From assembly GCA_944381225.1 (NCBI GenBank), contig CALWKJ010000054.1, positions 1-6,809 on the forward strand: a stretch of 6,809 nt of DNA, read 5' to 3'. The position numbers and the translations under genes are program-made. The notes beneath the pieces were generated by a model. It worked only from the letters and a program-made list of their open reading frames with translations. It was not told the DNA's origin and did not search any database. Each line of letters starts with the position of its first letter. Position 1 is the stretch's first letter. Origin of the DNA: an uncultured Clostridia bacterium (lineage in GTDB: Bacteria; Bacillota; Clostridia; Christensenellales; UBA1242). Below are positions 5,023 to 6,809 of the stretch, in pieces.

Positions 5023-5052
5023 AATCCCTCCCTTAATTTTATTATCATTTTT

Positions 5053-5081
5053 AATATAATAATATTATTGTAGTTTGTCAA
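5053..5081 (-). promoter_or_regulatory. Promoter of the lipoprotein gene
   Basis: On the minus strand TTGACA (5076-5081), a 17-bp spacer and TATATT (5053-5058) form a near-consensus promoter. Transcription should start near 5046, leaving a leader of about 24 bases that includes the GGGAGGG ribosome binding site. Confidence 0.75.
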
Positions 5082-5240
5082 ATAATATTCATTGTTTAAT
5101 TGTTACCATTTATTTGTTTTTTTCCATTGCATTGGGTGGGGTTGTGCATTTATATTTTTAATTACACCAAAAAATAAAAATTTAAATTTTGTTGTTTTAT
5201 TATACGTAAAATACTTTTATTTTTAGTATCTACTATTAAT

Positions 5241-5939
5241 TTATTCTTTTTCAAAATAATCTTGGTATTTTTCACTATCATTTAATGATTCCATATAAAC
5301 TTGGTCATATAACTCTATAATGTGAAATGGATCATTTACCACAATTTTGCCATCATCTACAAAAACATCTACACTTACATCATATGGAAAATCTAATTCC
5401 TTCATATTAATGCGTCTTTTTGCACTACCAAATAAACTTAATGCCATTTCCTCATAACTATATGTATCACTGTGTCTTTCCCTTAACATATTACAAATAT
5501 AACGCAAATCTTTATAGTCTTTAGACGACTTTATCCCCACTTTTGTAATTTTACTGTTGTCAGCCTCTGATATTTTTTCAATTGTATTTATTATATTATA
5601 TTTATCAATAACTCCACATATTCTAAGGTCTTCATCTGCAAGTTTAACCCCTAGCCCATGTCCTAAATCCAAATACCTTACCTTATATTTTTCTATTGCT
5701 TTTGAATTTAAAAACTTTAGTTCGTCTTTGCTAATATTTGCTTCTCCATAATTATTTTCGCAACGCGTTTTCAATTCGCCTAATTTTTTAAATAATTTTT
5801 TATGTTTTGGTTTAAATTCATTCAATGATTCTTTTAAGTCAAAAAGTATTTGCTCAATATTTTGTGAGTCATCTATTTTTGCTATAAAGTTTAACAATCT
5901 TTTTTTCATTTCAAAATTTTTATTTTTATCCTTACTCAT
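5241..5939 (-). CDS. Hypothetical protein, 232 residues
   Basis: I do not recognise the family. From ATG 5937-5939 it is a 232-residue soluble protein with no signal peptide or membrane segment. Residues 11-62 are charged and helical, possibly coiled coil (LLNFIAKI, IEQILFDLKESLNEF, KHKKLFKKLGELKTR). The middle includes YKVRYLDLGHGLGVKLADEDLRICGVIDKYNII in pieces that suggest alternating strands and helices; residues 145-180 are Arg-rich helices (LRYICNMLRERH, FGSAKRRINMK). The C-terminus is acidic (DVSVDVFVDDGKIVVNDP, then a helix ending EKYQDYFEKE). The open frame extends 51 bases upstream to a TTG, but TATAAT at 5959-5964 lies inside that extension, so the inner ATG is preferred although its ribosome binding site is weak. 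The lipoprotein gene follows 219 bp downstream with its own promoter, so the two are separate units. Confidence 0.7.
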   Translation of the reverse strand: MSKDKNKNFEMKKRLLNFIAKIDDSQNIEQILFDLKESLNEFKPKHKKLFKKLGELKTRCENNYGEANISKDELKFLNSKAIEKYKVRYLDLGHGLGVKLADEDLRICGVIDKYNIINTIEKISEADNSKITKVGIKSSKDYKDLRYICNMLRERHSDTYSYEEMALSLFGSAKRRINMKELDFPYDVSVDVFVDDGKIVVNDPFHIIELYDQVYMESLNDSEKYQDYFEKE

Positions 5940-5958
5940 TAAAATTTTACTTTCAACA

Positions 5959-5964
5959 ATTATA
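5959..5964 (-). promoter_or_regulatory. Probable -10 box of the 232-residue protein gene
   Basis: TATAAT on the minus strand, 19 bases before the chosen ATG. TTGACT lies at 20 bp spacing, longer than usual, so the -35 is doubtful. Confidence 0.4.
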
Positions 5965-5990
5965 TTGCAATATTTAATATTCAAAGTCAA

Positions 5991-6227
5991 TAGTGGGTTC
6001 TATAATAAATAAATTATAAGAAATTAATTAGAATACAATTAAGGTAAATAAACCTACTATTTATAATTTCCTAATAACTAAATAGATAAAATTTTATAAT
6101 TTATCAAAATTACATTATTAATAACAAAATACTACAAGTTTTCTCTTTTATTGATGAATTTTTATTAAATTTCATTCAAATATATTTTTGTTGATAATTT
6201 ATCAATCGAAATGTAATTAAATTTATA
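5991..6227. other. AT-rich intergenic stretch with dyad sequences
   Basis: There is no gene here. An inverted repeat AATAGTGGGTT (5989-5999) / AACCTACTATT (6051-6061) pairs apart from one G-T. A perfect 15-bp palindrome, TTGATAATTTATCAA (6191-6205), shares the half-site TTGATAAT with the operator-like sites of the XRE gene and lies just before repeat copy B. Both could be protein-binding sites, but in such AT-rich DNA chance is not excluded. Confidence 0.35.
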
Positions 6228-6417
6228 CTGCTACAAATTTTCGCAGAAAAAATGCAAGATTTTTGCAATGGCGTGTTTTATGTTGTATTTTTTCGTGTTT
6301 GTATTGTATAATATTGTTTGATAAGATGAAGTGGCGAAAATGCTGACAAATAAAGGGATTAAGAGATTTTTGATATGATATTTTATGATAAAATATGATA
6401 CGAAAAGTCGAACTCGC
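6228..6417 (+). repeat. 190-bp noncoding repeat, copy B (attachment-site-like)
   Basis: This is the partner of 1791-1980 and has the same length despite several one-base gaps. It keeps the phased elements: CGCAG/TGCAA/TGCAA at 6241, 6251 and 6262, and ATGATA at 6375, 6385 and 6395 in exact 10-bp steps, with the dyad TATTTTATGATAAAATA at 6379-6395. It is followed, like copy A, by a CTTCGGA tRNA-like fragment. Confidence 0.65.
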
Positions 6418-6435
6418 AATAATTGGCTTTAATTT

Positions 6436-6472
6436 CTTCGGAACACATATTTTGGGGTTCGATGATCCCCAT
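6436..6472 (+). pseudogene. Worn tRNA-like fragment beginning at the anticodon loop
   Basis: CTTCGGAACACAT at the start matches the fragment at 1999 (CTTCGGAACCAT) almost completely. A degraded T-arm (GGGGTTCGATGATCCCC) follows, but the acceptor strand is missing. The position after repeat copy B mirrors copy A. It is probably an older attachment-site relic. Confidence 0.45.
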
Positions 6473-6510
6473 AAAAAAATTATATAAATATAAATCTTCG
6501 TCGCTCACAT

Positions 6511-6534
6511 ATAAAATTGTGTAAACACATTTTA
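6511..6534 (+). other. AT-rich hairpin upstream of tRNA-Arg
   Basis: ATAAAATTGTGT and ACACATTTTAT form a stem with one bulged T around AA, followed by TTTTTC. It could be a weak terminator isolating the tRNA, or a binding site near the tRNA promoter; the sequence does not decide. Confidence 0.35.
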
Positions 6535-6562
6535 TTTTTCGACTCCTAGATTTATCATTTTT

Positions 6563-6637
6563 GCTCCCATGGTGAAATGGATATCACAATCGACTTCGGA
6601 TCGATTTTCGAGGGTTCGAATCCTTCTGGGAGCACCA
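6563..6637 (+). tRNA. tRNA-Arg, anticodon TCG, with encoded CCA
   Basis: The 75-base cloverleaf is complete. The acceptor GCTCCCA pairs with TGGGAGC, discriminator A and CCA are encoded, and the D-stem is GTGA/TCAC. The anticodon stem ATCGA/TCGAT surrounds the loop CTTCGGA, with TCG at 6596-6598. The variable loop has four bases, and the T-stem GAGGG/CCTTC surrounds TTCGAAT. It decodes CGA and possibly other CGN arginine codons. The anticodon loop recurs at 1999 and 6436 in tRNA fragments, marking this gene as the likely integration target. Confidence 0.96.
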
Positions 6638-6660
6638 TTAAACCTTTTATTTTAAAGGCA

Positions 6661-6693
6661 TCTAGCGATTTTTGACTTCGCTAGATTTTTTTT
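6661..6693 (+). terminator. Intrinsic terminator of tRNA-Arg
   Basis: TCTAGCGA pairs perfectly with TCGCTAGA across a 9-base loop and is followed by eight T. It begins 23 bases after the CCA end. Confidence 0.9.
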
Positions 6694-6730
6694 AGTTTAC
6701 GCAAGGTTCTGCAACGCAGGTTCTTATTTA
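6687..6730 (+). repeat. 44-bp repeat downstream of tRNA-Arg
   Basis: 43 of 44 bases match 2165-2208. It overlaps the terminator T-tract and contains the imperfect tandem ACGCAAGGTTCTG / ACGCAGGTTCTTA. Confidence 0.75.
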
Positions 6731-6731
6731 C

Positions 6732-6780
6732 AACAAAAAAATAACCCACAAATCAAGACTTAAATCTCAACTTGTGGGTT
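6732..6780 (-). terminator. Minus-strand terminator facing tRNA-Arg
   Basis: AACCCACAA (6743-6751) pairs with TTGTGGGTT (6772-6780). On the minus strand it is followed by ATTTTTTT. It presumably ends a minus-strand gene lying beyond the right edge. Relative to 2221-2258, two stem pairs have changed on both sides, keeping the pairing. Confidence 0.65.
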
Positions 6781-6809
6781 CAAATTTTTTCAATTAAAAT
6801 TGTTTATTT

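Noticed and set aside
4826..5059. Plus-strand 77-codon frame
   Set aside because: It lies opposite the lipoprotein signal sequence and promoter, without translation signals; a shadow of the real gene.
5160..5240. Possible terminator after the 232-residue protein gene
   Set aside because: Only weak AT-only stems such as ATACT/AGTAT and a loopless AAAATTTAAATTTT palindrome; no stable hairpin with a T-tract.
5557..5751. Plus-strand 64-codon frame
   Set aside because: It lies wholly opposite the 232-residue protein gene, with no ribosome binding site.
1791..6417. Reading the two 190-bp repeats as ends of an insertion sequence or transposon
   Set aside because: They are direct repeats, no transposase is present between them, and they end in tRNA-derived sequence; att-like relics fit better.
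6231..6419. Minus-strand 62-codon frame in repeat copy B
   Set aside because: It has no ribosome binding site, and its sequence does not correspond in frame to copy A, so the DNA is not conserved as protein.

Overview
This window is strongly AT-rich DNA with ordinary bacterial signals: GGAG-type ribosome binding sites, TTGACA and TATAAT promoters, hairpin terminators with T-tracts, and a signal peptide with a lipoprotein box. Every tryptophan codon in the intact genes is TGG, so the standard bacterial code (table 11) fits better than a Mycoplasma-type code. Together this suggests a low-GC Gram-positive host, perhaps a gut Clostridia or Bacilli lineage. That placement is inference; there is no core marker gene beyond one tRNA.

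Layout. All protein genes lie on the minus strand. The left third (1-1739), in transcription order, holds a 369-residue PIN-fold nuclease-like protein (1739-630), an XRE-type helix-turn-helix protein with its own promoter and paired operator-like sites (565-272), and the first 63 codons of a Nudix hydrolase (191-1, cut by the window edge). Next comes about 640 bp without an intact gene. It holds a 190-bp noncoding repeat (copy A), the 3' half of a tRNA-Arg, a plus-strand terminator, a 44-bp repeat and a minus-strand terminator. A second, decayed Nudix plus XRE block follows (2378-3019): a full-length Nudix with two nonsense codons and a stub of the XRE gene behind a preserved operator. Three orphan genes then fill 3140-5939: an unknown protein, a small secreted beta-solenoid-like lipoprotein, and another unknown protein. 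Finally copy B of the 190-bp repeat, a worn tRNA-like fragment, an intact tRNA-Arg(TCG) at 6563-6637 and the same terminator/44-bp/hairpin flank close the window.

Interpretation. The three CTTCGGA anticodon-loop matches (1999, 6436, 6594), the gap-free 44-nt alignment between the tRNA 3' fragment and the real tRNA, and the helically phased short repeats in front of two of them look like old attachment sites of tyrosine-recombinase elements at a tRNA-Arg hotspot. No integrase gene is present. The downstream tRNA flank is also duplicated, which simple integration does not explain, so segmental duplication or repeated insertion and recombination probably contributed.

The most interesting unit is PIN-like / XRE / Nudix. 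The PIN and XRE genes have no terminator between them, the XRE gene looks self-regulated, and the block occurs twice at the hotspot. It could be an undescribed toxin-antitoxin or defence cassette, but that function is inferred from context and fold motifs only.
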